Positions 10,991 to 20,465 of a stretch of 64,000 nucleotides of DNA are shown here, one piece after another. This DNA is from Saccharomyces paradoxus. Its lineage: Eukaryota > Ascomycota > Saccharomycetes > Saccharomycetales > Saccharomycetaceae. Numbering within the stretch: position 1 is the stretch's first letter; each line of letters begins with the position of its first letter. Under the pieces are notes generated by a model, which did no database searches, was not told the origin of the DNA, and saw nothing but the letters and a program-made list of their open reading frames with translations. The stretch spans positions 744,001-808,000 of the forward strand of contig NC_047488.1 in assembly GCF_002079055.1 (NCBI RefSeq), given 5' to 3'. Made by a program: the position numbers and the translations under genes.

Positions 10991-11953
10991 ATGAAGTTTA
11001 CGTTAGAGAACCAAGTTGTGTTGATCACTGGTGGTTCACAAGGTCTGGGGAAGGAATTTGCCAAAAAATATTATAATGAGGCTGAAAACACAAAAATTAT
11101 TATCGTCAGTAGGTCAGAGGCTAAACTACTGGATACATGTAACGAGATTAGGATTGAAGCTCACTTAAGAAGGGAAACTACTGACGAGGGCCAGGTGCAA
11201 CATAAATTGGCCGCGCCCTTGGACCTTGAGCAACGGTTGTTTTACTACCCATGCGACTTGTCCTGCTATGAATCCGTGGAATGTTTGTTTAATGTCTTGA
11301 GAGACTTGAATTTGCTCCCTACACAAACTTTATGCTGTGCAGGAGGGGCCGTTCCTAAGTTATTTCGCGGGTTGAGCGGACATGATTTGAACCTGGGTAT
11401 GGACATCAACTATAAAACAACTTTGAACGTGGCCCATCAGATTGCTCTTGCAGAGCAAACCAAGGAACACCACCTCATCATCTTTTCCAGCGCTACCGCT
11501 CTTTACCCATTTGTGGGTTATTCGCAGTATGCGCCTGCGAAGGCTGCAATCAAATCTCTGGTAGCAATTCTAAGACAAGAGTTGACGAACTTCCGTATCA
11601 GTTGTGTGTACCCCGGTAACTTTGAAAGTGAGGGTTTCACTCTAGAACAGGTAACAAAACCCGAAATTACAAAATTGATCGAAGGTCCTTCAGACGCTAT
11701 TCCATGTAAACAAGCATGTGATATTATTGCCAAGTCACTGGCTAGAGGCGATGATGATGTCTTTACAGATTTTGTCGGATGGATGATGATGGGGATGGAC
11801 CTTGGGCTCACCGCAAAGAAAAGCCGCTTTGTTCCGTTGCAGTGGATTTTTGGTGTCTTATCAAACATTCTAGTAGTGCCCTTCTACATGGTTGGCTGTT
11901 CCTGGTATATCAGGAAATGGTTTCGTGAAAATGATGGCAAGAAGGCCAATTGA
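10991..11953 (+). CDS. TSC10: 3-ketodihydrosphingosine reductase
   Basis: Essential NADPH-dependent reductase of the second step of sphingolipid synthesis (3-ketosphinganine to dihydrosphingosine) at the ER membrane. From the ATG at 10991 the protein has 320 residues, as in S. cerevisiae; a three-codon extension to a TTG upstream was discarded. The short-chain dehydrogenase nucleotide motif is TGGSQGLG at 13-20. The catalytic Tyr180 and Lys184 lie in YAPAK, with a Ser-rich strand (IIFSSATA) before them. A hydrophobic segment at about 280-305 near the C-terminus is the expected membrane anchor. Confidence 0.97.
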   Translation: MKFTLENQVVLITGGSQGLGKEFAKKYYNEAENTKIIIVSRSEAKLLDTCNEIRIEAHLRRETTDEGQVQHKLAAPLDLEQRLFYYPCDLSCYESVECLFNVLRDLNLLPTQTLCCAGGAVPKLFRGLSGHDLNLGMDINYKTTLNVAHQIALAEQTKEHHLIIFSSATALYPFVGYSQYAPAKAAIKSLVAILRQELTNFRISCVYPGNFESEGFTLEQVTKPEITKLIEGPSDAIPCKQACDIIAKSLARGDDDVFTDFVGWMMMGMDLGLTAKKSRFVPLQWIFGVLSNILVVPFYMVGCSWYIRKWFRENDGKKAN

Positions 11954-12148
11954 GAGCACATTCTCCCCCAATTCCTGATATTTTCCACGATTCTCCTTTA
12001 TTTCTTTCAAGACAACCCCTAGTGGAGCAGTTATTTGTACATGTATAAATATATAAGAAACATTAATTATAACATTACTACGGCAACTTTTCCCTATTTT
12101 ATCCTCTTTCCTTGCTATTATTTGAAAGTTTTTCTTATGGGCACCGAT

Positions 12149-12174
12149 GCGATGAGGTGAAAAAAAAAATTTTT
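12149..12174 (+). promoter_or_regulatory. PAC + RRPE ribosome-biogenesis promoter motifs of REI1
   Basis: GCGATGAGG (PAC, bound by Tod6/Dot6) at 12149-12157 is followed directly by an RRPE-like TGA(n)T(5) element (Stb3) at 12158-12174. The pair lies about 100 bp before the REI1 ATG, as is usual for ribosome-biogenesis genes. It fits the role of Rei1 in 60S maturation. Confidence 0.7.
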
Positions 12175-12251
12175 CTCTTCCTACTTTTAGTACAAGATTA
12201 TAGGATGCCATTCATTAGAAGTCAAGAAGACAGCATATCATTAAGACTACG

Positions 12252-13433
12252 ATGAGCAGCAGTGGTGTTTATACATGTAATTCATGTGTCTTGACGTTTA
12301 ATGCAAGCGAGGAGCAGCGGGCCCACATGAAGTCCGACTGGCATCGCTACAATTTGAAAAGACGTGTTGCTCAATTACCACCGATATCATTTGAGATATT
12401 TGATTCAAAAGTGTCTGCAGCTGCTGCTAGTAGTACCAAGGCTGTTGACAAAGAGAAACCTGTTACCAAAAAGGAGTTGAAAAGAAGGGAGAAGCAAGCA
12501 TTGCTCGAAAAGAAAAAGAAGCTATTGGAAATCGCCAGGGCTAATATGCTTGAAAACATACAAAAGAGCCAAGATGGAGAGACACCTGACATGAGCAAGC
12601 TTTCTTTGCAAGAAAATGAGGAGAACAAGAAAAAGGAAGAACCAGAGCAGGAGGAGCTTGATCAGTTGACTGAGGAAGAAATGGCGGAAAGAGTAATGCA
12701 GGAAAAATTACGCAATAGAGTGGATATTCCCCTGGAGCAATGTTTATTTTGTGAACATAACAATCACTTCAAGGATGTTGAGGAAAATCTAGAACACATG
12801 TTTAGGACCCACGGGTTTTATATCCCAGAACAAAAATATCTAGTTGACAAGACCGGGTTGGTAAAGTACATGTCAGAGAAGATTGGTCTTGGTAACATTT
12901 GTATTGTTTGTAATTACCAAGGTAGAACATTGACCGCTGTGAGACAGCACATGCTGGCAAAGAGACACTGCAAGATCCCCTACGAAAGCGAGGATGAAAG
13001 ACTGGAGATATCTGAATTTTACGATTTCACAAGCTCGTACGCAAACTTCGGTAACAACACAGCACCAGACAACGAAGATGACTGGGAAGATGTGGATAGC
13101 GACGAAGCTGGAAGCGACAACGAAGACCTGCCACAAGAGTATTTATACAATGACGGTATAGAACTGCACCTACCGACAGGCATCAAAGTTGGCCACAGAT
13201 CTTTGCAAAGATACTACAAGCAAGACTTAAAGCCCGAAGTGATACTGACCGAAGGTCAAGGTACTCTGGTCGCTGCGGAGACGAGGTCTTTCTTACCTGC
13301 GTTCGACAAGAAGGGCGTACAGGCACAACAGCGTGTTTGGCAAACTGAGAGGTTCGACAAGAAAAGGCTCGACAAGAGAAGTGCCAAATTCGTCAATAAC
13401 CAACCACACTACAGAGATCAACTTCTGCAGTAA
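12252..13433 (+). CDS. REI1: Cytoplasmic pre-60S factor Rei1
   Basis: Zinc-finger protein that binds late cytoplasmic pre-60S particles and with Jjj1 releases Arx1 and Alb1. It is 393 residues. Three C2H2-type fingers can be read: Cys9/Cys12 with His25/His31, Cys164/Cys167 with His182/His187, and Cys217/Cys220 with His233/His239. A charged Lys/Glu-rich coiled-coil linker lies between the first two, and an acidic stretch follows the third. The C-terminal basic tail (KKRLDKRSAKFVNNQPHY) is the segment known to probe the ribosomal exit tunnel. PAC and RRPE motifs in the promoter agree with the role. Confidence 0.97.
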   Translation: MSSSGVYTCNSCVLTFNASEEQRAHMKSDWHRYNLKRRVAQLPPISFEIFDSKVSAAAASSTKAVDKEKPVTKKELKRREKQALLEKKKKLLEIARANMLENIQKSQDGETPDMSKLSLQENEENKKKEEPEQEELDQLTEEEMAERVMQEKLRNRVDIPLEQCLFCEHNNHFKDVEENLEHMFRTHGFYIPEQKYLVDKTGLVKYMSEKIGLGNICIVCNYQGRTLTAVRQHMLAKRHCKIPYESEDERLEISEFYDFTSSYANFGNNTAPDNEDDWEDVDSDEAGSDNEDLPQEYLYNDGIELHLPTGIKVGHRSLQRYYKQDLKPEVILTEGQGTLVAAETRSFLPAFDKKGVQAQQRVWQTERFDKKRLDKRSAKFVNNQPHYRDQLLQ

Positions 13434-13716
13434 TACGTTTTGCACCACTTTTTTTTTTGGTTATTTTGTCACATATATACGGCTTCACCATTTGTACATT
13501 AGATAGTTCTCTATTCCCCCCCTCCATAGCAATGTTATAGTCATTGAATCGTGCTTTGAAGTGCTTGTTCAAAAATTCTCTTCATATGATAGATGCATGG
13601 TGCCGGGTATTCGTGCGCCCTTGTTTAGCGCAAAAATCTCTAAAGTGAAAGAACTAAGATACCTTTCGAAACAGCTACATCTTCAACAAAATTAAAAAGT
13701 GCTGAAGACTGAAGAC

Positions 13717-14034
13717 ATGTTGGCGCGCAGTTTGGGCTACAGGTTGGTATCGACAAGCCGTGTTATATACAATAAACAGACGGTTAAATCAGTGGTGTCA
13801 TCGTGTCCTGCGGGAACATCGCTGAATTTGAACATATGGAAAAGCGGCAAAGACGCAGTGGCTCTTGAAGACAAGGAGTATCCAAATTGGTTATGGAGCG
13901 TATTAGATAGTGAGCACGCTGTGGAGCATGCAACTGAGGACTCAGAGGGAGAGGCTCTCTTAAATAGAAGAAAGAACATCAGGAAGGCCAACAGGCAGAG
14001 AATCAAGCAAAACAATTTCCTAAGCCAACTTTGA
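13717..14034 (+). CDS. MRPL37: Mitochondrial large-subunit ribosomal protein mL54
   Basis: Component of the mitochondrial ribosome large subunit, mL54 family. Starting at the ATG at 13717 it has 105 residues, the S. cerevisiae length; the six codons upstream back to a GTG are not used. The N-terminus ([16 protein letters not shown]) is a basic, Ser-containing presequence. The conserved core is [11 protein letters not shown], followed by a Lys/Arg/Asn-rich helix ending NNFLSQL. About 9 of 105 positions differ from my memory of the S. cerevisiae protein, a useful gauge of divergence. Confidence 0.96.
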   Translation: MLARSLGYRLVSTSRVIYNKQTVKSVVSSCPAGTSLNLNIWKSGKDAVALEDKEYPNWLWSVLDSEHAVEHATEDSEGEALLNRRKNIRKANRQRIKQNNFLSQL

Positions 14035-14273
14035 GCCCTGGTTAATAGAGCAGAACCAAGCTTGATATCCTTGTAAATAAATATATGTGTACATGTGTGT
14101 AAATATGTATGTGTTTTCTTAGCATAATGCTTTATTTGGCACACAAAAAATTATGATATTTCTCACATATCCTCGCCCAATAAAACCAGAAGAGACAAAC
14201 AAAACGTAAAAAGTTGAGTCTTTCAGGTTACCAAAAACTTGTTAGAAACAAAAGTCAGCCATATTGGACAATC

Positions 14274-14435
14274 ATGGCTAAGATGAGTATGAATGTACCC
14301 AGTCTAAGAATCAAAAACACGCCGAAATTAAAACTTAAAAACACCAAAAAGACTGTCTCCACGAAGAAGATGCGAAGTAGGTTCAATTCTTATTCGAAAA
14401 GAATTCGAAAGACGCTTACGAGAAAGAAGTTTTAA
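14274..14435 (+). CDS. Small basic ORF, 53 residues, function unknown
   Basis: An ATG at 14274 opens 53 codons to a TAA at 14433-14435. The product is very basic: more than a third Lys/Arg and no Asp or Glu, with a KNTPKLKLKNTKKTVSTKK stretch. The start context is good (A at -3, GCT as second codon, as in well-expressed yeast genes). It lies downstream of MRPL37 on the same strand and converges on SDH8. I do not recall an annotated S. cerevisiae gene here. It could be a real small nucleolar or ribosome-like protein, or a chance frame in A-rich DNA. The composition is partly what AAA/AAG-rich sequence would give by chance, so confidence is limited. Confidence 0.45.
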   Translation: MAKMSMNVPSLRIKNTPKLKLKNTKKTVSTKKMRSRFNSYSKRIRKTLTRKKF

Positions 14436-14465
14436 ACAAACGCGGAACGTATATGTTTCATAATG

Positions 14466-14486
14466 TATATATATATATATATATAT
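14466..14486. repeat. TA dinucleotide tract
   Basis: An uninterrupted (TA)n run of about 21 bp lies in the convergent spacer downstream of SDH8 and the small ORF. TATATA is the yeast 3'-end efficiency element, so it may serve polyadenylation on either strand. Confidence 0.8.
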
Positions 14487-14593
14487 TCAAAACTTAGCAC
14501 AATAGCATACATATTGAAAATAAAATTAAACGTTACGTACGTAGTTTCATCAAATAAGAATAGTATTATTAAAAATTGGTCCAAACCAAATAT

Positions 14594-15010
14594 CTAGAAA
14601 TCTGTGACTCTTCCGTTAAACGAATAATCGCCATGCCTCAACGGGTCCTGCTTGGGCCCTCCAATTTCACCAGTCTTGGGGTTAACATCGCCTTCAAATT
14701 CAGGTATAGTCTTGGAAAACTCAGGCGAGAATGATCCGATATCGTTTTTGGTCAAAAGTGGTGAGTTCAAACTTTCCTTTGTATGATCGCCCGTGGCCCG
14801 TGCATTATACTGGTCTATTGCTTCTTGTGATGTGGCGATCTTCTGCAGTCTTTCAAACTCTTCCTGCTCTTCTCTTGGCAACTTGGGAGGGCCAGGGATC
14901 CTTTCAGTAGTTATTTTTCGGATTGCCATGTTAAGTGGGCGCCCACGCAGTAACGTTGAAGCTTCTGTGCAAGAATACCGATAAGATATGATTTTAATTG
15001 CGCACAACAT
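14594..15010 (-). CDS. SDH8: Succinate dehydrogenase assembly factor Sdh8 (SDHAF4 family)
   Basis: Mitochondrial matrix factor that binds flavinylated Sdh1 and promotes complex II assembly. It is 138 residues. The N-terminus is Arg/Ser-rich with no early acidic residue, typical of a presequence. The family signature is at the very C-terminus: NPKTGEIGGPKQDPLRHGDY followed by SFNGRVTDF, corresponding to the SDHAF4 GGP...RYGDWxxxGRxxDF motif. The N-terminal ~30 residues are variable and the C-terminal half is strongly conserved. Older name FMP21. Confidence 0.96.
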   Translation of the reverse strand: MLCAIKIISYRYSCTEASTLLRGRPLNMAIRKITTERIPGPPKLPREEQEEFERLQKIATSQEAIDQYNARATGDHTKESLNSPLLTKNDIGSFSPEFSKTIPEFEGDVNPKTGEIGGPKQDPLRHGDYSFNGRVTDF

Positions 15011-15188
15011 TAGTTTTATCTCCTTTTTACTTGGCTCTTTCTGCTTTTTTTACCAAGCTGATATGATCTGCACTTTTCCCTTTTGGCCCCTTTTATAAGG
15101 CGGAAAAGGCATCTATTTCTCCGGACTTTTGGAACAAGAAAAATGAAATGCAATTTATATGCCACTATTTATTAAATAAAATATTACA

Positions 15189-16826
15189 TTATATACTCAT
15201 GCGTATGCCCTCAAGAAGTTCGCCAATAATTTTTTGGTTTCTGCTATTACCTTTTATGGTATTCAGGATTCCAAAGCACTGCAGTAATGTCAGTTTATCT
15301 TCCTCTGTGACACCGTTCTGTTCTTCCTCACTGAAAATGTACCTTTGAAAACTCTTACTGGCACCGTCATTTGTATGTAGGAAGCTTTCGTAATATGGAA
15401 GGATGATGGAGTCCCTAAAACACTTTAATAATAGGACATCGATTGAGGGAACATACCTTGAAGGCTCCGGTAGATATCCGTCAAGCCAGTAGTTATTATC
15501 TTTCTGAAAACTTTTCTCGAAGGGCAGCAACACTGCCATCATATCGTAGTAAACCTGTTGGTAAAACACCTTCCAAATTATGCCGACTCTTTTCAGAGCT
15601 GTATTTACGGTGTCTTCGTTGGCATAATTGAATACGATTTGGTTCTCTAAAATGTACAATGAAGTAGTAATAAACTCCTCGATTTCTGCCAAAAATTTCG
15701 AGTGTGTAACGGCTGCCTTGGTTTGTGTTTTCAAAGTGATATAAAACTCTAGTAACCGGTCAATATCTTCAATTTTGGCTGGCAGTTGCCACACCCTCTT
15801 GTTTTTAAATAGCTCCACAACTATACTGCAATATATACCCCAGATATTCCCCTCCAAAACATATAATTCCTGTACGGTGAAGCTCTTATAATTTGCTATC
15901 AAGGAGGGCAAGTTTTTCAGTAAATCATGTAACAAAGAAACGTTAGTTGCATCGAAGGTATCGTCTTGGATTAGCGACAGAGCTGTGTCATTAGGGTTGT
16001 TGTTAATGCTAGGGTTAAAAGAATATACAGACTTTCCAGAGTCAATCAGACCTCCAGTAGAAGTATGGATAAACTGTACGGGCGACCTATGTTTACCATA
16101 CGAAGAATGCAGAAATTTACTAAATGGGCTGGGAACTGCGGGTTCGGTGTCGTCCTTGCCTATGGAATTATGCGGCTTGTAGGGTAAAAGCTTTTTCGCC
16201 ATCTTACTAAAGACATTATTGCCTTTGTTTGAATGAGAATGGCCTGTTGACAGCGAAGATTGCAAACTGTTCACACTTATATTAGATTTCGTGTGAAACA
16301 ACTTAGAGGCACTCCTACTTACGCTGCTACTACTCGCACCGTTAATAACGGTGTTATGGTTTTTTGACCAGCTCCTGCTTCGATTTCTCATATTTTCTTT
16401 TGAATTAGTAAACATGGACAGTCGCTTTTTATTGCCCCTTGAGTTGGATGAAAATAAGCTATCATTAGATGTGGTGTTTCCCTCCATTCGATTACTACTT
16501 GATGAGCCTACTTCAGAATGACCATCGTTATTCTCCGTGCCTTGACTGTACTCCTCTTCAATTGAATCCGTCGAGCGCCTTGCATTAGAACCATCATGAA
16601 ATATAGACTGAAACCCCACTTGCGACCACCTGGGAGCTGTATCATGAGGAGATTTAGATATTTTCAAGTGTACATCTTCATCGGGATGTGTCAGCGCTTG
16701 CGGTACTATATCAGAAGAAACGCTATAAACCCTAGCTGGTTTGCGGTTAGTTGGTTTTATGTTGGGGTTTGTGACGCCCAGTGCGCCTGAGGTGGCACTT
16801 CTTTTACGATTCAGGTCCGTTGCCAT
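15189..16826 (-). CDS. BIT2: TORC2-associated protein Bit2
   Basis: Subunit of TOR complex 2, paralog of BIT61 from the whole-genome duplication, linked to Slm proteins and the plasma-membrane/actin function of TORC2. It is 545 residues, as in S. cerevisiae. Residues 1-270 are Ser/Asn-rich and probably disordered, with many potential phosphosites. The C-terminal half (about 290-530) is a helical HbrB/PRR5-like domain with conserved segments such as VQELYVLEGNIWGIYCS and GYLPEPSRYVPSIDVLLLKCF. It diverges from EFM2. Confidence 0.95.
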   Translation of the reverse strand: MATDLNRKRSATSGALGVTNPNIKPTNRKPARVYSVSSDIVPQALTHPDEDVHLKISKSPHDTAPRWSQVGFQSIFHDGSNARRSTDSIEEEYSQGTENNDGHSEVGSSSSNRMEGNTTSNDSLFSSNSRGNKKRLSMFTNSKENMRNRSRSWSKNHNTVINGASSSSVSRSASKLFHTKSNISVNSLQSSLSTGHSHSNKGNNVFSKMAKKLLPYKPHNSIGKDDTEPAVPSPFSKFLHSSYGKHRSPVQFIHTSTGGLIDSGKSVYSFNPSINNNPNDTALSLIQDDTFDATNVSLLHDLLKNLPSLIANYKSFTVQELYVLEGNIWGIYCSIVVELFKNKRVWQLPAKIEDIDRLLEFYITLKTQTKAAVTHSKFLAEIEEFITTSLYILENQIVFNYANEDTVNTALKRVGIIWKVFYQQVYYDMMAVLLPFEKSFQKDNNYWLDGYLPEPSRYVPSIDVLLLKCFRDSIILPYYESFLHTNDGASKSFQRYIFSEEEQNGVTEEDKLTLLQCFGILNTIKGNSRNQKIIGELLEGIRMSI

Positions 16827-17276
16827 TGCTTGATTCTGTAGTTTAAGACTCTCCGGGGTATTTGTGCTTGTTATGACCCGTATTTTTATTCACTATCTTC
16901 TATCTCTCTCTCCCTTTAATTTTGACCTTAATTTAAAGCCCGCAAAGATCGCTGAAAAATTGTTAACAAAGGGAGCGTATAAAATGGATAAAGTGCTCTT
17001 ACTTGTTTATTTTTAAGCTTTCATTCGCCATATAGTGGTATAGTTGAATAGGTATGGAAAACGGTATCACCGGTATTGATTTGAGCTGGTAGTGTATGCA
17101 CCTATATTGAGGTACACTAAAATTTTTGTACTCTAATATTAGTATCTTTTTTTCCAATCATAAATTTTTTCATCAATTTCGCGATGAGCTACAAAATGAT
17201 AATAGTGAAACATCACTAATTATTTTTTAGGTATTTGAGTTATTCAAATTACGAGTTCAATCGCGGATATCTTACT
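16827..17276. other. BIT2-EFM2 divergent intergenic region
   Basis: This 450-bp spacer carries the BIT2 and EFM2 promoters. A TATA-like TATAAAAT lies at 16978-16985, and a PAC/RRPE pair near EFM2 is listed separately. The frame of EFM2 stays open for 14 codons upstream of its ATG but begins with TTG, so it is not counted as coding. Confidence 0.75.
17162..17190 (+). promoter_or_regulatory. RRPE + PAC motifs of EFM2
   Basis: AAATTTTTTCA (17162-17172) is an RRPE in reverse orientation, and GCGATGAGCT (17181-17190) is a full PAC motif, 87-96 bp before the EFM2 ATG. This is the standard ribosome-biogenesis arrangement and suggests EFM2 is co-regulated with translation genes. Confidence 0.7.
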
Positions 17277-18530
17277 ATGTTCGATCCTCTTGACTTGTAC
17301 ACTCCTGATGAAATCCAGGTTGAGCCTTTACAGTTCGATCTAGCGGAGAAAGAGCTAGAGGAGCTTTCTTCACAGCAACAACGTGACGGAACATTAGCAA
17401 ATGTAGATGAAAAAGAGAGCGACGATGATGACACCATTATAGATAATTTAGATCTGCCTTCCGTAAGGTATGCTCCTCCAGAAGTTATCCTTTGTATATT
17501 AGTTCTTCTAAGGCCCAATAGACAAGTAAATTTCAATCAGGAAACAGGGAAGGATAAATCTGTACTGGAGATTTGCGAGAGTCATGGGCTGGAACCCGAT
17601 CTGCTGAAAAGACTTCTAGGCTGGTATACGGAAGAATGGCCTAACAAGCGGTTAAACTCGTTGAAAAAAATATGCAATAAGATTCCGATGCTGAGATTTA
17701 TGGTATCCAAAGAACTATTATTGAGCTACTATACTAGTGTATTGAAAAAATACAATAACTGTTGCGGATTTAATGATGAAACGGTACAACAGCTTCTTAA
17801 GGAATTGAGTTCAAGGATATCTGAAAACTGCGGGAGAACAGCCCAACCATCCATAATAAGATATTTTGAATTAAAAAATCTGACCAATGCTATACCGCTT
17901 TATGAACCCTCTTTAACGGCCGATAACCTTGGTTGGAAGACATGGGGGTCATCTCTAATACTTTCGCAATTAGTCGTAGATCACTTACTCACCACGAATC
18001 TGAACTTCGCAGCGAACAGCGACACCAAACAGATTAAAGTATTAGAATTAGGAGCGGGTACAGGTTTAGTAGGACTTTCATGGGCCTTAAAATGGAGAGA
18101 ACTTCATGGAACTGATAACATAGAAATCTTCGTGACAGACTTACCTGAGATTGTAACGAACTTGAAAAAAAACGTGTCACTAAATAACTTACAGGATTTT
18201 GTTCAAGCAGAAACATTGGACTGGACTAATCCACAAAGTTTCATTGACAAATTTGGGCATGAAAATGAATTCGACATCATATTGGTCGCCGACCCGATAT
18301 ATTCGCCTCAGCATCCAGAATGGGTAGTTAACATGATATCGAAGTTCTTGGCGCCATCAGGAACTTGCCATCTAGAAATACCATTGAGGGCAAAGTACGC
18401 AAGAGAACGAGAAGTTTTGAAATTATTACTCCTGGAAAATAATTTCAAGGTAGTTGAAGAAGGGCATTCAGAGGGTATGGATGATTGGGGCGTCGTTAAA
18501 TATTTATATAGACAAATCGTTCGCAATTAG
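17277..18530 (+). CDS. EFM2: Elongation factor 2 lysine methyltransferase Efm2
   Basis: AdoMet-dependent lysine methyltransferase acting on translation elongation factor 2 in the cytoplasm; seven-beta-strand family 16. From the ATG at 17277 it has 417 residues, close to the 419 I recall for S. cerevisiae; the difference appears to lie in the loop just before the catalytic core (VVDHLLTTNLN). The N-terminal ~180 residues are family-specific. The AdoMet site is VLELGAGTGLVGLSW, about residues 255-269, followed by an acidic motif (EIFVTDLPEI) and a DPIY post-II motif (VADPIYSPQHP), where the family has a D/NPPY-like loop. Confidence 0.95.
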   Translation: MFDPLDLYTPDEIQVEPLQFDLAEKELEELSSQQQRDGTLANVDEKESDDDDTIIDNLDLPSVRYAPPEVILCILVLLRPNRQVNFNQETGKDKSVLEICESHGLEPDLLKRLLGWYTEEWPNKRLNSLKKICNKIPMLRFMVSKELLLSYYTSVLKKYNNCCGFNDETVQQLLKELSSRISENCGRTAQPSIIRYFELKNLTNAIPLYEPSLTADNLGWKTWGSSLILSQLVVDHLLTTNLNFAANSDTKQIKVLELGAGTGLVGLSWALKWRELHGTDNIEIFVTDLPEIVTNLKKNVSLNNLQDFVQAETLDWTNPQSFIDKFGHENEFDIILVADPIYSPQHPEWVVNMISKFLAPSGTCHLEIPLRAKYAREREVLKLLLLENNFKVVEEGHSEGMDDWGVVKYLYRQIVRN

Positions 18531-18763
18531 AAGGAAGAAAATGAACGCGCTTGCAGGGAATAATCATTCTTTCTGCTAACAACATGCATACTACATAGAT
18601 ATTGAGATATAAATTATAAGTGCTCTCCAAAGTTTGCATACCAGGTTTATAGAACTTCTGAAAAGAAAATCGAGTGTGTCATCTTGCCGAATTATTGCCT
18701 CATCCAAACACCAATCTATACTGGTACTACATTAATTAATATAGGTCAGTTTCATAGTTGTGC

Positions 18764-20212
18764 TTATGCAATATAATCATCTGCAATCTTGGCTTCACTG
18801 CCTTTGGAATAATTCTTTCCGTTGATTGCCATAGAGTATTCTCGCGCTAAAGGTTCATACCATATCCCCAGGTTTTTCTGGCCTTTGTCCAGTAGATTTC
18901 TCAAGGCAGAATTTCTATAATGTAGAGTCTCAAGATCTACAATAGCACCTGCACTTCCATCACCTATCAAACTGCCCATCACCTTTGGCATTTCATTGAG
19001 CAAAAACTTCGATGTGTATACGAATCTCGTCAAGGTTTCTACTACTTGCATTTGTTCCAAGTACGGTAGTTTTAAAATAATCTCAGCATTGAATTTGTTC
19101 CTTATAACATTAAAACATTCTTCATCTGCTGCAAGATTTCTCAACAATCCCATACTATAGCCACTGACGTGAAAATAGCTTTCGACCACATCTTTATGAT
19201 ACTTTATCAGATAATGTGGATTAATTAATTCCAACCACTCGGTTACCAATTTCGCTTCAGACCCAATCTTCAAAAAATCCTTGTCCATGGCCTTGAATAA
19301 AGAATATTCATCTTCTTCAATCCGAGAAACCTCTGCGAATAGCCGTAAAAGACAATTTATAGAGAAGGCCCTGATATCTGGATAGTTCTCTGTATCTTCG
19401 AAAAGCTGAGCAAATATTGGCAATGTTTTATTGACATGTTTTAAAGCCCAATATTTATCCTGATTTCGTATTTCAAACAAGAATTTAGTGTAATAATTAA
19501 CCAATTCGATGAATACAAGGATATCTTCCACGGATTTCAAAACCTCCTCCTTAGTAAAGCCAAATAAGATATCCTTGAACTCAGCGCCGCTGATAAATGG
19601 AAACTCAATAGCCAAGAAGTCAACTAATCTGACAAACGAAACCGTTTCCATTCTACCCTTTACACTCATTAGGTACGGTAAATTATTATCAAATAATCGA
19701 CGCCTAATCAACTCATCTGTACTCAATCTTTCCAACGCTTTTTCGATGGCTGTAATGAGCTTATCATTCGCCACTTTCTCATCAAATAGAATATCCAATA
19801 GAGTATCAATGATATTGCTAGTCGCAAATAAACCCTTTGGCTGAGAATTCTCAATGACTTTACATGCTGCCACCCGTAATGGATCTATTTCTGACTTCAG
19901 GGCCTTCACTAAGTCCTCCGCACTGTAAACTTCTAGCACGTCGTCAAAATCAACCACAGGAACCAGCTTGTCCACTATGTCCAAAAGATAATCGTAATTT
20001 AATGACTCATACGATGTGTTAGACATTAGAAAACGCTTAATCGTAGCCAGTAGTGGTTTAACATCCATATCTGGAAGGGAGACAACAGTCACCAAATTCA
20101 AAGAACATTTCCTTAGTAGTGCGTCGATATCTTCAGACAAGGTATCTTCATTAAGCTCATTTTCTAATTGTGTAAGAAGATCTTCCACATAATTTGTCTC
20201 TTTCTCACTCAT
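18764..20212 (-). CDS. HSM3: 19S proteasome assembly chaperone Hsm3
   Basis: Chaperone (S5b-type) that binds the C-domain of Rpt1 and organises the Rpt1-Rpt2-Rpn1 module of the proteasome base; first found through a mismatch-repair phenotype. It is 482 residues, against about 480 in S. cerevisiae. The protein is built of ARM/HEAT-like helical repeats along its whole length, with no catalytic motif. Examples are DALLRKCSLNLVTVVSLPDM and LPYLMSVKGRMETVSFVRLV. The start ATG lies after a 253-bp spacer behind UBX7. Confidence 0.95.
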   Translation of the reverse strand: MSEKETNYVEDLLTQLENELNEDTLSEDIDALLRKCSLNLVTVVSLPDMDVKPLLATIKRFLMSNTSYESLNYDYLLDIVDKLVPVVDFDDVLEVYSAEDLVKALKSEIDPLRVAACKVIENSQPKGLFATSNIIDTLLDILFDEKVANDKLITAIEKALERLSTDELIRRRLFDNNLPYLMSVKGRMETVSFVRLVDFLAIEFPFISGAEFKDILFGFTKEEVLKSVEDILVFIELVNYYTKFLFEIRNQDKYWALKHVNKTLPIFAQLFEDTENYPDIRAFSINCLLRLFAEVSRIEEDEYSLFKAMDKDFLKIGSEAKLVTEWLELINPHYLIKYHKDVVESYFHVSGYSMGLLRNLAADEECFNVIRNKFNAEIILKLPYLEQMQVVETLTRFVYTSKFLLNEMPKVMGSLIGDGSAGAIVDLETLHYRNSALRNLLDKGQKNLGIWYEPLAREYSMAINGKNYSKGSEAKIADDYIA

Positions 20213-20465
20213 TATTTTTAATTCGCTGAGTTCCTTTGCGGTGGTTATAATAAAAACTTGCTTGATTTTGATCCCGCAATTAGGCTGCTTATAGCAACTT
20301 AGCCTAAGATTTTTCCATATGCAATTGAAACAGAAAAAAGAGATAAAAATCTATTTATAACGAAAATTCATGTAAATAAAATTACTAAATATTTTTTGTA
20401 TATAATCTGCTCAAAAAATTTATGTCTAATACTAGTAATAAACTGTGCTGAAGTCACCAAGTCGT

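Noticed and set aside
11870-12211. Minus-strand 113-codon frame overlapping the TSC10 3' end, at the place of the S. cerevisiae SLM6/YBR266C ORF
   Set aside because: It lies in the TSC10-REI1 spacer and overlaps coding sequence, shows no domain, and is shorter than the S. cerevisiae ORF (150 residues as I recall). It reads antisense through the PAC/RRPE promoter. Probably not a gene.
17231-17276. A TTTTTTAG just before the EFM2 frame that resembles a 3' splice site
   Set aside because: No 5' splice site (GTATGT) or TACTAAC branch sequence was found upstream, and the S. cerevisiae gene has no intron. The ATG at 17277 gives the expected protein.
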